Part shown: positions 23,307 to 34,800 of the stretch, one piece after another | Position numbering within the stretch: position 1 is the first letter of the stretch | Layout of the letters: every line of letters begins with the position of its first letter | NCBI GenBank assembly: GCA_021521415.1 | Contig: JAIQDT010000061.1 | Span: 4,216,001-4,280,000 of the forward strand | From: Bidens hawaiensis | Taxonomy: Eukaryota; Streptophyta; Magnoliopsida; Asterales; Asteraceae | Length of the DNA: 64,000 bases | Direction of reading: 5' to 3' | Notes under the pieces: model-generated | What the model saw: only the letters and a program-made list of their open reading frames with translations | Told to the model about the DNA's origin: nothing | The model's database searches: none | Made by a program: the position numbers and the translations under genes

Positions 23307-23702
23307 ATGGGAGACTACAGATCAAGATCAAGATCAAGACATTACAGCTACAGTGATGCTGGAGATATGCAAATAGAGAGATACTATAGTGGAACAGGAC
23401 CAACAAGATCCAACTTCGAAACCAACCCACCTTATAACTTCAGGTCTTATAGTGTTTCATATGGTCAACAACCAAAAACCAACATGGATCTTGTTATTGC
23501 AGGCACTGGTAGAGATGTTGACTTCAAAAAACAAAAGTCAACTACAAAGTCATGGAGTTTTAATGATCCTGAGTTCCAGAGAAAGAAGAGAGTTGCTAGC
23601 TATAAAGTCTACTCTGTTGAAGGGAGAGTCAAAGGGTCTTTTAGGAAGAGTTTCAGGTGGATTAAAGATAAGTACACCCATGTTGTTTACGGATGGTGGT
23701 AA
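23307..23702 (+). CDS. DUF3511 domain protein
   Basis: A 131-residue protein, intact from ATG at 23307 to TAA at 23702. The N-terminus is basic and Arg/Ser/Tyr-rich (GDYRSRSRSRHYSYSD). The C-terminal 50 residues hold the hallmark DUF3511 block: SWSFNDPEFQRKKRVASYK, then KGSFRKSFRWIKDKYT and the terminal VVYGWW. Such proteins are small, plant-specific and of unknown biochemical role; length and ending match the family. An in-frame ATG at 23067 would add 80 residues with no family resemblance and would include the likely leader, so I chose 23307. No intron is needed. It is the only host gene I can support here. It lies between a chromovirus and a Mutator-like element, and its third-base usage looks normal. 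Confidence 0.93.
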   Translation: MGDYRSRSRSRHYSYSDAGDMQIERYYSGTGPTRSNFETNPPYNFRSYSVSYGQQPKTNMDLVIAGTGRDVDFKKQKSTTKSWSFNDPEFQRKKRVASYKVYSVEGRVKGSFRKSFRWIKDKYTHVVYGWW

Positions 23703-24053
23703 ATTGGTAATTTCATATACAAATGATTTATATCATATGCTCATGTTTCATGTATTGTTTTCCCTGTTCTTTCGTATTGATTTTGATATAGATAAGGTAG
23801 AACTTTTATTTTGAAAATAATGTATGTATCGGTCTTGTATGCATAGTAACAATTGCATATTCTTATTGGTTTCCTCATTTTCTTCGTGTAAGGTGATTGC
23901 ATATAATGCAAAGATTTCTGTTTAAGTTTATAAATTCTATCTTTTTGTGATAAGATGATGCTCTAGATTTAAGGGTATTGTATGGGTATCTTAGGTAGGA
24001 AATAGTTAATAAGTTTGCATTAGAGTAGTACTCTGGACCTCCGGTATGTCGAT
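23703..24053. other. 3' flank of the DUF3511 gene
   Basis: AT-rich, no ORF. AATAAT at about 23816 could serve as a poly(A) signal for the gene. Confidence 0.5.
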
Positions 24054-24062
24054 ATATACATA
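24054..24062. repeat. 9-bp target-site duplication, left copy
   Basis: ATATACATA, identical to 25244-25252 on the far side of the Mutator-like element. Confidence 0.9.
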
Positions 24063-24250
24063 GGGATATTAGTTTTTAATACTCGTAACTTTTACTAATT
24101 GGATGATCACACTCTCAACTTTCGATTTGTTACCCATCACTCCCAACTTTCACCATATGTCTTTCTACCACTCTTGAACTTAACGAACCCTAACTCCGTT
24201 AATTTTCTTGATGACGTAGAATTTTTAATTAATAAAACATAGGTTGTGGG
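24063..24250. repeat. Left terminal inverted repeat of the Mutator-like element
   Basis: Pairs with 25055-25243. Scattered substitutions (roughly one in six to eight by eye) suggest an old insertion or loosely maintained ends. Confidence 0.85.
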
Positions 24251-24419
24251 TCCCACACTATCTTCTTCTTCTACATAAAACCTCAAAAAACTCCATTTCT
24301 GGCGACCTTGTTTTTCCGACAACTTCATTTTTCCAGCGAATTTGGTTTTTCCGGAGACCTCGTTTTTCTGACATTGGAGATGGTGCAGAGGTGTAGAAAG
24401 ACAATGGAGATCATAGAGA

Positions 24420-24930
24420 CTGTGCATTGGTGGAGAGACGATGAAGATGGTGTTCGTCGGAACCATGCAACTCTTTTTCCGGCGAGCAGACTATTCCAGA
24501 AGGTGGTTGGGTGCGATGCTGGTGGAGGGGAGAGTGGAGGTTGTGGTTGTTGTGGCGGTGGGCGATGAAATGATGAAGATAGTGCTCGTCGGAAATCTGC
24601 AACTCGTTTTTTCTGGCGAGCAGATGATTCCAGAAGGTGGTTGGGTACGATGCTGGTGGCAAGGTTGAGTGGAGGTTGTGGTTGTTGTGGCAGTGAGCGA
24701 TGAAATGATGGATATGGTACTTGCCGACAACCTGCAACTTGTTGTTCCGTCAAGCAAACGATTCTAGAAGGTGGTTGGTTGGGTGAGATGCTGGTGGCAG
24801 GGGAGAGTGGTTGTTGTGGGGGTGGGCGATGAAATTATGGATATGGTAATCGCTGAAAACCTGCAACTCGTTTTTCCGGCGAGCAAAGGATTCCGAAGAT
24901 GCTGATGTTGACGGTGGGTGGAGATTGTGG
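24420..24930. repeat. Tandem repeats of about 134 bp inside the Mutator-like element
   Basis: The block AAGGTGGTTGG recurs at 24500, 24634 and 24768, each followed by GATGCTGGTGG and a TTGTGG-rich stretch and then a TTTTTCCGGCGAGCA-like block. A partial fourth unit ends near 24930. Both strands are open over long stretches, an effect of the repeat, not evidence of a gene. Confidence 0.85.
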
Positions 24931-25054
24931 TCGCTTTGGGCGATGGAGTGGTGGCGGTGGACAATGTACGGTGGAATGGCGGCCAGTTTTTGAGATTTAG
25001 GGTTTTGAATTGTTGAAAGTGGGTGAAGGTGTAATATATTGAAGAAAGAAGGTG

Positions 25055-25243
25055 GACTCACAACCTACTTTTTATTAATAAAAATTTCCACATCAGCAAG
25101 AAAATTAACGAAGTTAGGGTTCGCTAAGTTCGGGAGTGTCAGAAACAAATATGGTGAAAGTTAGGAGTGATATGTAACAAATAGAAAGTTGGAAGTGTTA
25201 TCATCTAGCGAGTAAAGTTAAAAGTATTAAACACCAATATCCC
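25055..25243. repeat. Right terminal inverted repeat of the Mutator-like element
   Basis: Inverted partner of 24063-24250, ending AATATCCC next to the right target-site copy (25244-25252). Confidence 0.85.
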
Positions 25244-25252
25244 ATATACATA

Positions 25253-27253
25253 TGACAAATTTGTATTTTGTTATATTATAAAATACACGTATGCAGAAAT
25301 AAAGTGACAAATATTTATTATAATTATATATATAATATTAGCTTTAAAATTATACATTATGCTATATGAAACAAAAAGTTGTTTGAAAATTTCGAACTTA
25401 TAATTAAGCGCTATATATAAATCTTGGACTAAAGTTCGTTTATTCTATATATTTAATTTTGGCTCTAAAGGTTTAATCTCACCCAGTTAAGTTTATAACA
25501 AACTAGACTTATAAGTTGTTTGGTAGTCTTTTAAAGATTTGACTAACAAACTATTTTTGAGTTCTTCGGTAATAATGTGTTTAGTTTAGATTTTGCATCC
25601 TGTTATTTTTAATAACGACTAGATCTAATTGGTATGTAGCAAAATTGCAAAAGATTAGAAAATAAACGCTTATTGACCAAGTCAAAGTCAATATGTTATA
25701 TGGTATCCTCGCTTTCTTGTTCTTCTTGTTTTGTGGTTGTGAATGCTTGAATGGTCATACACGAAACCCTGAATTGCCTACCATACACAACAACCTGTTA
25801 CCCACTTGGACATTATTATTCGGTATATATAAATGATAAGTTTGGTGTCGTTAAACTGCCATTGGAATTCTTAACGGCATCTTATTTGTTCAAACAGTTT
25901 GTTTTTTTTTTGGTTTTTTTTTCTTGTACTAGAATGAACATAACGGAAGTTGGCAGAATAACAATTTTGTATTTTCTTTTGTTTGTTTAAATTCCATTAT
26001 CATAACGAACGTGACGGAAATCGACCGAATTTGCATAGACTCAATGTCTCAATGCCCGGGACTGACAACGTTCGGTTTTACCAATGCCTGAGTTTACCAA
26101 CCGACACCACCCCATTGGTCCAGTCAATTTTTATATTATTTTCTCTTTTTTAGCTCTAGTACCGTGACAAACGTAGCCGAAACCGACTGAATTTGTGTCT
26201 AGTTACCACCTTAATGCCCGGGACCGACAACGCTTGGGTTATACCACCGCACAGGTTTACCGACCAAACAAACGTCGTTTTAAATAATTTATTTTTTTAT
26301 ATATTAATTTGAAGAATATATATATATATTTTTTTGGATGCTAAGATTTTGCCAATGATACCGTAACAAACATAAACGATACCAACTGAATTCTTGCCAA
26401 CTCACCGATATGACACTCAAGTTCTACCAACACCCGGGTTTCAACATTGAGTTTTACCAATTGCTAAGGTGCAACATGCCGGGTGAAAATCTAGTTCTTT
26501 CTCATTTACAAATTATTGCCATAACATTCACTGTATTCCATTTGTAATGAAATTACATCAATAATATAAATTTATATCAGGATATATTACAAAGGTGGAC
26601 AAAAATGAAAATAAAAAACCCCCTCAAAATAAATAATGAAAAATTAATAAAAAAATTCATAACTCAAAATTTAATAAAAAAACAAAATATGTAAAAACAC
26701 AAAAATGTTTTCACCATCTTCCTCATGAAAATAAATAAATAAAATAATAATAAATTGAAAAAGACACAATGTTGAGGAAAAAAGATCATTGTGTCTTTTT
26801 ATTTTTCATTTTGTTTTTTGTTTATTTGCGTCATTGATTGTGTCTTTTTTCTTAATATTGTTTTATATTATTCAACATTGTGCAATATTTTCTTCGACAT
26901 TGTGTTATATTTTGCGACATACTGTATCTTTTTAATTTATCATTGTGTTGTTTGCTTATTTTTGGAATTGTGTATTTTTTCGGGAATAGGAATGACAAGG
27001 AAACATTTTGGTTTTTTAAATTTTCTTGTTTTTTATTTATATTTTGAGTTATAATTTTTTTATTATTTTTTTCAGTTTTATAAAAGGTTTTTTGTATGGT
27101 CACAAATTCTTCTCGCACTTCTCATTTTTGTCCCCCTTTAGATTTTAACTTTTCCTTATAAATTTAATACTTGGATTTTATATGTTTGTTTCTTAATGAA
27201 TTATTGGAAAATAATTATGTATAGCATACAACCCATTTGAAATAATCTCTCAA
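25253..27253. other. AT-rich intergenic DNA with diverged repeats
   Basis: Two kb without credible ORFs. Between about 25920 and 26495 three or four diverged units share a pattern of AACnnACGnnAnCGA ... GACTGAATT ... CCCGGG ... TTTACCA. That stretch ends AACATGCCGGGTGAAAATCTAG (split here: AACATGCCGG / GTGAAAATCTAG), which faintly resembles a Helitron 3' terminus. From 26760 to 26950 the phrase ATTGTGTC recurs. The LINE starts just after; its 5' UTR boundary is not visible. Confidence 0.5.
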
Positions 27254-29144
27254 ATGGCAACAAGAGGGTGCAATAGAAGGCATGAGGTGGATGAAAGGAG
27301 GTCAGGAAATGTTAGGAGTGTTCAAAGGTTAGCTTCAAGCAACTACATTACCAATTTGCTGAAGATTGGAGTAGCGGGAGGATCGTGAAAAGGCTTTAAG
27401 GGTGGGAAGAATTGTTGACGTTTGCATAGCGAGAAAAAGGAATAAGTATGGAGGTATTTTCGGTTTTGTTAGATTCTTGAATGTTAAGGACCCAGAGAAT
27501 TGGAAAAAAGACTTAACGAAGTTCGTCTTGGAGAGGTGAGGTTAACCGCTAACCTCTCAATGTTTGATAAGAAAAAAGGAGGTGGTGATGTAAGGTATGG
27601 CGAACAAAACTTCATCAGTGAAGTGTATGGCTCAAACGTTGTACCTCGGGCATAATGCAACACGGGAAAAAATCTTATGCAGAGGTAACCAAAGGTTCAG
27701 TAAAGGGGGGAAGCAGCTCTAGGTGCTACTATCAATGGTGATGAGTTGATCATAGTTCCGAACACTATCTCGTCTAGGCTGAAGGAATGATTGAATCCGT
27801 GTGTTGTGGCTGAAGTGAAAAATCTTAACACATTATCAAACAACGTGAGTCTTTTGAAAATGGATGGTCTTTTCAATACCAAGACTAGATATATAGGAGG
27901 CTTGAAAGTGGTGGTACATTTTCAAAGTAAGGAAGAGGCAGATAATTTCTTGATTAATTATGTTGACTGTTGGTCTAAGTGGTTCTCCTAGGCAAGATGG
28001 TGGGATGATTCCTTTGTTCAAAATCATAGAATAGCCTGGATTAAAATCTTTGGGGTCCCGTTTCAGTTTTGGGATGACAGTTTGTATTGTTGCATTCTTA
28101 ATAGAGTGGGGAGAATTTTAAGGCCGTAAGATTGCTCCAACGAGGACAGAAATATATTGTATGGGAGGACCTGTCTCCATGTTAATAAATTTAGGTTCAT
28201 TAATGAGAACTTTAAAGTTCAGTGGCAAGGATTGAATTTCTTAGTTTGGGTCACTAAAGAGCAAGAGGAGTGGGCTTCTATTTTCAGAGAAGATGTTTCA
28301 TATTCGGATTCAGAAGATTACTTCTTTGGGAATGATCTTTTGGAAACTTCAGATGAAGACGACGAGGATGCAATCTCTTATTAGGTTTTTCTAACTTGAA
28401 CAAATGAAGATGAGGGGCTCAATGCTCAGGAGAATCTCACAAAGAAGATAAGTGATGACGGTGGAGTGGAAGTGCCGGTCGATTGGCTAGGGCTCCGGTA
28501 GGGGGTAGCTTTTCCAAGTGAAAAGATCGATGTGAACAGTAACTTTGGGGTACTCGAGGATTCGGCATTGACCGCCTCTATAGACGGTGTAAAAGGAGGT
28601 TGCAGTGGAGAGAGGCATACTTGCTTCCTCAAAGTCAACTTCTAGAGTTGGGCCAGATGTAGGTGGGTCAGGTAAGGATGGTTTGGGTTGTATACCTTTT
28701 TTAGTTATTGGAGGGGGTTCCACCCCATTTATTGAGCCTGATATGGGTGGGCTTACTCAAGAGGGCACATAATAGTCTCAAGGTATTGGGTCAATTCCTG
28801 ATGTTAATTCGGTTCCAGTTAACTCCTCCATCTCTAAGACAGGGTGTGATAATTTTATTCAAACTTCAGAAAGCTCAATAAGGAATTCTAGTCACATAAC
28901 AAGGTGGATGATGAGAGGAAGTCATGTCTTGAGGGATTCACTTTTGAGGAGAGCCAGATCGGTCTCTCTTGGTTCCAAAAATTCATTATCTTCTGCTTCA
29001 GTTAATTCCTTGAATGATTCGATTGGAGATGAAGTGATCAGCACTATTCAAGTGGGTAGATCTATTAGTTTTAATGTTAAAGGAAAGGAAGATTTGATTA
29101 GAAAGTCGATTGTTGGTGAAGGGGTTCGAAGTGGGTTATTATGA
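27254..29144 (+). pseudogene. LINE ORF1 (RRM-type RNA-binding protein)
   Basis: The start MATRGCNRRHEVDERRSG is at 27254. An RNA-recognition motif follows: YITNL (RNP2 position) near 27345 and GIFGFVRF (RNP1) near 27455-27478, with a frameshift between them. Then comes a segment resembling the plant LINE ORF1 domain (RIAWIKIFGVPFQFWDDS near 28030-28085) and an acidic end (SDSEDYFFG, ETSDEDDED) up to 28384. A Ser-rich tail (28908-29144) leads directly into ORF2. In plant L1 elements this protein binds the element RNA. At least five disruptions. Confidence 0.75.
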
Positions 29145-29368
29145 ATCTTATGTCTATTAATTGCAGGGGGGCATGTGCTAGAGATATTCATAAATTAGAG
29201 TGAATGCGGGGTTTAAGGAGGTCCAAGGGTATAAATTTGCTTTGCAGGCAGGAAACTCAGTTGGCAAATACGACTGATATTCCTTTTGTGCAAGTTTTGG
29301 GTAACTACTCATTTGGTTCGGTGGCTGTCGGGTAGTCGGGTAGATCAGGGGGTCTTTTTTGTATGTGG
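29141..29368 (+). pseudogene. LINE ORF2, endonuclease N-terminal part
   Basis: It starts MNLMSINCRG, the typical beginning of the plant L1 apurinic-type endonuclease, and continues to the QET motif (CRQETQL) and SGRSGGLFCMW, where the copia element is inserted. Two in-frame stops (29201-29203 and 29333-29335). The codon before the insertion joins in frame to 37431. Confidence 0.8.
29364..29368. repeat. Target-site duplication tgtgg, left copy
   Basis: Identical to 37426-37430 on the other side of the copia element. Confidence 0.9.
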
Positions 29369-30373
29369 TGTTGGACTCAATATGCCCAAGACACATATTA
29401 TTATTGATGTGGCTAGTATGTCATGATCCAAGTCAGGTCATACCCAATAACAAGCTAGACAAACACCAACAATATTTGTTTATATATGATATGATCATAA
29501 CAAATGAATATTAACACTTGAGTTATTTAGAAAGGGGTTTCTAAATACAATGTACTTGTAAAATAAATAAATCATATGGATGATTTATATTTTGAGAGAT
29601 AGCATTCCATAATGTTACTTAAGATGGCTAAGTAACAGTATGTGAATAATGGTTACCAAGCATGTCACATATAATGTTTTATAACATAGATGGAAAGTTA
29701 TAAAAATAACAATAATAATAATAATGAGAAAGGAATCCCCCCCCCCCTCTTGTTCTCTTCTATTATTTTATTGTTATATATGATATAGTGGAGACATGCA
29801 ACGATTGTGAATGGTGGACTTGGGTGGTGCCACTTTGAAAGACTTATTATCTTTCTTTCTTTCATTTCTCTCAACAACACAACAATACAACACAAGTATA
29901 CTAGAGGAAAAACTCTCTCTACTCCTCTCTTCTTCTCTTGGAAGGCCAAGAGTAAGACAAGAGGAAAAATCCTCTACTCAATCTCAACTCTCTTTCTCTC
30001 TTGGGGTTTTCGGCCAAAGGAAGGAGCAAGGAAGGAGTTGATTTCAAGTGTGAATCCTAGCTTAATCAAGGTGTATTGTCGGAGGCTTGGGGTATGCAAG
30101 CTTGAGGACCTTCCCTTTGAAGTTCTTGCCTTCCAACCATCCTCTCCTTCACCCGGATTTGATTCTCTTGAAAGGTATCCTTACATGCATGGACTTATAG
30201 TGACATGCATGTGTTTGATAGTATGTATTTCGTATATGGATCCGGGCTTGGGTTTTGCACTTGTAAAATAGGTTTTATACATATCAAATTAACAAGATTT
30301 AAAACTAATTTCTGCTGTATTTTTGGTAAAATTGGGATTTTATCACTTTGATAATCTTGTTAAAACCCAACAA
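29369..30373 (+). mobile_element. 5' LTR of the copia element (1,005 bp)
   Basis: Begins TGTTGGACTC, ends AAAACCCAACA. It holds about 235 bp (29430-29665) that the 3' LTR lacks. The short ORFs inside are not genes. A C-run at about 29740-29748 is longer than its counterpart at 36790. Confidence 0.92.
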
Positions 30374-30374
30374 T

Positions 30375-30388
30375 GGCATCAAGAGCCG
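30375..30388 (+). promoter_or_regulatory. Primer-binding site, variant Met type
   Basis: TGGCATCAAGAGCC, related to the canonical TGGTATCAGAGCC but with an extra A and a T-to-C change; one base inside the LTR. Confidence 0.7.
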
Positions 30389-31870
30389 CTTATACGAATG
30401 CATGCTTCATTAGACCGAAATATTTTCGGGTTTATGGTGGGGTTTTTACCATATGGCTGAAAATTTTGGGTGTTTTGGTTACCCCATGGTTTTTCAAGGT
30501 TATACTTTACATGGATGTGGTAATCTTGAAAAACTAAGTCATTTGGATGATTAATTGTGTTGTTTGGACAAACCCCGGAACTTTCGGTTTTGTCAAGTTT
30601 GGCCGAAAGTTTCAAGGGTTAAAGGGGAACCATTTGGGTCTTGTGTTATTGCATATTTGGATATGTAATGGATGTTCATAACCTAGCCATGGCCTTGTGT
30701 TTGGTTGAATGTTTGTGTTGATATGTTTGTTCATTCAAATTGTTGTTTGTTCATTCAATATGGTACATTTATTTGGGTTTGTAATCTATTTATTCTTTCA
30801 ATTGGTTTGTAATAATAAGTAGACTAGGAGCATTTCTTTTACTAGAAAAATGTATTAGGATATGTTTTGTAAAAGAAGATGCAAGGAAGAGAGCCCAAAT
30901 AAAATGATGGAGACCACAACACGGGGGGTGAACACTTGGATCATTTAGATGCGGGATCAAGTGGGAGTTCACCGACACAAGCTCATGTCCTTTTGAGTCC
31001 CTTAGGAGAGACCTTTTGACACACTTGTCTTCGGTCAACAAGTGTGGTCAACATTAGGAGGCTATGGTTATGAACTTGTGGTTGTGTATGTTTTATGCTT
31101 GCATGGTTGTTTTAATTTTGTTTGTGTTATTGCAATGTAGTTTGCTAACATCTTAAAATCAACAACTAAGCATAAAAATGGTTCCTTAGAAATCTTTAGG
31201 TAATAACATTGGTTTTATTAAAGGCTAATGATTTCATAATAAAATGGGTTTTATTAATAGGAACTTTGAAAAATGGGTTTTTCAACTAAGTACCATACAT
31301 TTGAATGCATGCAAATGAAAGGTATATAAAAGGTTTTCCAATCTAGAATTTAGAAAACTAAAAATCCCTTTTATGAAATAAGTTGAGCACCATCCTTTTA
31401 TACGACACTCAAATCACTTGGGAACTCGATATGGGATAAAGGTCACCTAACCATGTTGGAGGAAACTTGTGAGTTGAGGTGGGTTTGCCATATTTGTGGG
31501 ATAAAGGTCACCTAACCACTTGTATGTGTAAACTGACACGTGTGTATAAGTAGGATGACTTAAATTGGAAACCATGTGAATAGGGTCACCGAAGCATGGC
31601 GTACAATGGTGTTGATGGGATTAAACTTGCCGACTAAACATATGATGTTTAACCGATCCCATAAAACTAGAAGTTGCAAAGGGTTGCAATCGTCAAACGT
31701 TGATTACCTTGTTAATTTAAATAGTAGGATAAAGGTCACCTAACTACTATTTGAATGTAACGTTGGGTTCTAGATTTTAATCATTAACTTTCTTGGAGAC
31801 ATAAAGGGTATTAACGATTAAAATTAATTGATTTCGAAAATACTAAAATTGAGCTTTGTTATGTTTGTAG
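30389..31870 (+). other. Leader between PBS and gag
   Basis: About 1.5 kb without credible ORFs, longer than in many copia elements. The phrase GGATAAAGGTCACCTAAC recurs at about 31434, 31500 and 31727, a short dispersed repeat. Confidence 0.7.
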
Positions 31871-34800
31871 ATGGCCGCAATCAACAATCCACCTAACGTT
31901 ATTATTCCACCCGTTAATAACCTATCTCTAAGATCTATTCTCGATAAGGATCGTCTAAACTATACCAACTTTATGGATTGGTATCGAAACTAGAGAATCG
32001 TTCTCAATCAAGAAAAGAAATACTACGTATTAGAAGATCCAATTCCCGATGAACCTTGCATTGACGATGCCGAAGACCATAACAATTGGGTTAAGCACAA
32101 TGAGGATTCGGTGCAAGTTTCTTGCCTCATGTTGGGAACTATGATTCCTGAGATTCAAAAGGATTTTGAACTTCATGGGGCATACGACACGATCACCCAA
32201 CTAAAGGAAATGTTCCTTACACAAGCTAGGGTGGAACGCTTCGAAATGGTTCGAGCGCTTCATGTATGTCGTATGGAAGAAACCCAATCGATTTCATCTT
32301 ATGTACTTAATATGAAAAGCCACATTGATCATCTCGAGCGCCTTAATTGTCGCGTCTCAAACGAGTTAGCCACGGATTTGATCCTAAATGGCTTAACTAA
32401 AAAGTTTGAGACATTTGTTATGAATTATAACATGATTGGGTGGGACAGAAGCATTGGTGAGCTTCACTCAATGCTTAAAACGGCCGAGACGGGAATGGGT
32501 AAAAAGGTTTTACCCTTTCTCACGATCAATGAGGGAGGCAACAAAAAGAGGCATCACCCGGAACCCAAGGCAAAGGTGGTCAAGGGTAAGGGAAAAGTCA
32601 AGGGCAAGTTAAAGGGAAAGGCTAAAGTGGAACCACCCAAACCAAAGAAGCTAAAGGTTAGCTTGGAGGATCCTTGCTTTGGATGTGGGGAGATTGGGCA
32701 TTGGATGAGGAATTGTCCAACCCGTCTCAAAGAGTTGAAAGCTAAGAGGGATGCGGGGCAAACCTCGGGTACAACTTTCATGATTCATATTGATCTTAAT
32801 CTTATTTCCTCTAACACATGGGTATTGGATACCGGATGTGGAACTCATATTTGCAATTTATTGCAGGGGTTCAAGGGAAATGAAGGATTCAAGAAAGGAG
32901 ATATTAGTCTCTTCATGGGCAACGGAGCAAAGGTTGTTGTCAAAGCCCGAGGAGACCACATATTGAAGCTTCTAAATGGTTTGGAAGTTATTTTGAAAGA
33001 TGTTTTGTATGCTCCTAATTTGATTAGGAACATTATCTCCGTTTCTTTGTTAAGAAAATGTGGTTTTGAATTTATGTTTGTAGACAATGGTATTTGTGTT
33101 TTCATGAATAATGTCTTTTATTTTAAAGCAATGCCATCTAATGGCATTTATAAATTAGTTTATGATAACACATCCTTTGATAACATGTTGTACCAATCAA
33201 GCACCAAGAAACTCAAAATGGATTTGAGTAAGACTTATCTTTGGCATTGTCACCTTGGTAACATAAACAAAGACCGCATATATACACTTCAAAAGAATGG
33301 TCTTTTGGAATCAAGTGAAGATGATTCATTTGATAAGTGTGAGTCTTGTTTACTTGGAAAGATGACCGAGGACTCTTTTAGTGGAACAAACGAAGGGGCA
33401 AAAGACTTATTGGGTATCATACATTTGGATGTATGTGGTCCCTTTAAGGCAATGACAAGGAATGGTGAAAGATACTTCATTACTTTTATCGACGATTATA
33501 GTCGTTATGGGTATGTGTACTTGTTGAGACACAAAGATGAAGCCTTTGAAATGTTCAAAGTCTTCCAAAATGAAGTACAAAATCAACTCGATAAAACCAT
33601 TAAAGTACTTCGTTCAGATAGAGGAGGTGAATACCTAAGTGATGCTTTCCGAGATCATCTTAGGAGTTGTGGGATCATCTCACAACTTACTCCACCCGGA
33701 ACACCACAACATAATGGTATGTCCGAAAGAAGGAATCAAACTCTATTGGATATGGTTCGATCTATGATGGATAGAAGCACATTACCTCTATCATTTTGGG
33801 GTTTCGCTTTACTCTCCGTGACCCGTATTCTAAATATGGCCCCAACCAAGAAAGTGGACAAAACACCTTTTGAAATATGGAATGGAAGGGCTCCATCATT
33901 ATCATATTTAAAGGTATGGGGTTGTGAGGCTTATGTCAAGAACAACACCCAAAACAAACTTGAAAGTAGATCCACTAAGTGTATCTTTGTAGGATATCCC
34001 AAGGACTCTATAGGATATTATTTTTACAACCCATCCGAGCAAAAGGTATTTGTTGCTCGAAAGGCCGAGTTCTTGGAAACTAAGTTCCTTATGGATGGTA
34101 CGAGTAGAACGGTGGAACTCGAGGAGGATCGAGAACCACAAGCCGATACACGTTTGGTTAATACTAGCAATCAACAAGAGGTTGTTGAGAATGATCAAAT
34201 GGTTGATCAAGACACACAAAACGTTCGCAAATCTGGTAGAATTAATCATCCACCCGAAAGATATGGTTTCTTCATGGATGGATGCTATGTGGTAGATTCG
34301 GATGAACCCACCACATACCGTGATGCAATGTCACAATCCGTTTGTTTCAAATGGCTTGAAGCCATGAACGTTGAGATGAAATCCATGCATGACAACCAAT
34401 TATGGGATTTGGTTGTACCACCTCTTAATTCCAAACCGGTTAGAAGTAAGTGGGTTTTCAAGAAGAAAACCGATATGCATGGAAACTTGGATACTTATAA
34501 AGCTAGACTTGTAGCAAAAGGTTTCACTCAAACTCAAGGGGTTGACTATGATGAAAATTTTTCTCCCGTAGCAATGCTAAAGTCTATTAGGATATTGTTT
34601 GCCATAGCCGCACATTATGACTATGAGATATGGCAAATGGATGCCAAAACCGCTTTCCTAAATGGGCATCTTGAGGAAGATGTGTATATGGTTCAACCCG
34701 AAGGTTTTGTCGATCCACAACATCCTAACAAAGTATGAAGGTTAAAGAAATCAATCTATGGATTGAAACAAGCATCTAGAAGTTGGAATCACCGTTTTGA

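Larger units (their letters stand above)
24063..25243. mobile_element. Non-autonomous Mutator-like element with long TIRs
   Basis: The two ends are inverted copies of each other over about 180 bp: the left starts GGGATATTAGTTTTTAATAC and the right, reversed, GGGATATTGGTGTTTAATAC. They stay alignable to the shared GGTTGTGGGTCC / GGTTGTGAGTCC region. The element is flanked by a perfect 9-bp duplication. Long TIRs plus 9-bp duplication are diagnostic of Mutator superfamily elements. It encodes no transposase. The interior (about 24300-25020) is clearly more GC-rich than the flanks and holds about 134-bp tandem repeats, so it may derive from captured host sequence (Pack-MULE-like); that is inference. 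Confidence 0.9.

Noticed and set aside
24325..25061. Long - strand ORFs rich in His, Pro, Gln and Thr
   Set aside because: Several frames are open at once because of the tandem repeats in the Mutator-like element; no family resemblance.
26791..27118. Hydrophobic ORF with Phe/Leu/Ile-rich stretches
   Set aside because: Artefact of T-rich low-complexity DNA; overlapping ORF on the other strand is Lys/Asn-rich for the same reason.
29807..30271. 154-codon ORF near a copia start
   Set aside because: It lies in the LTR, and the 3' LTR copy at 37090 breaks the same reading differently; no domain.
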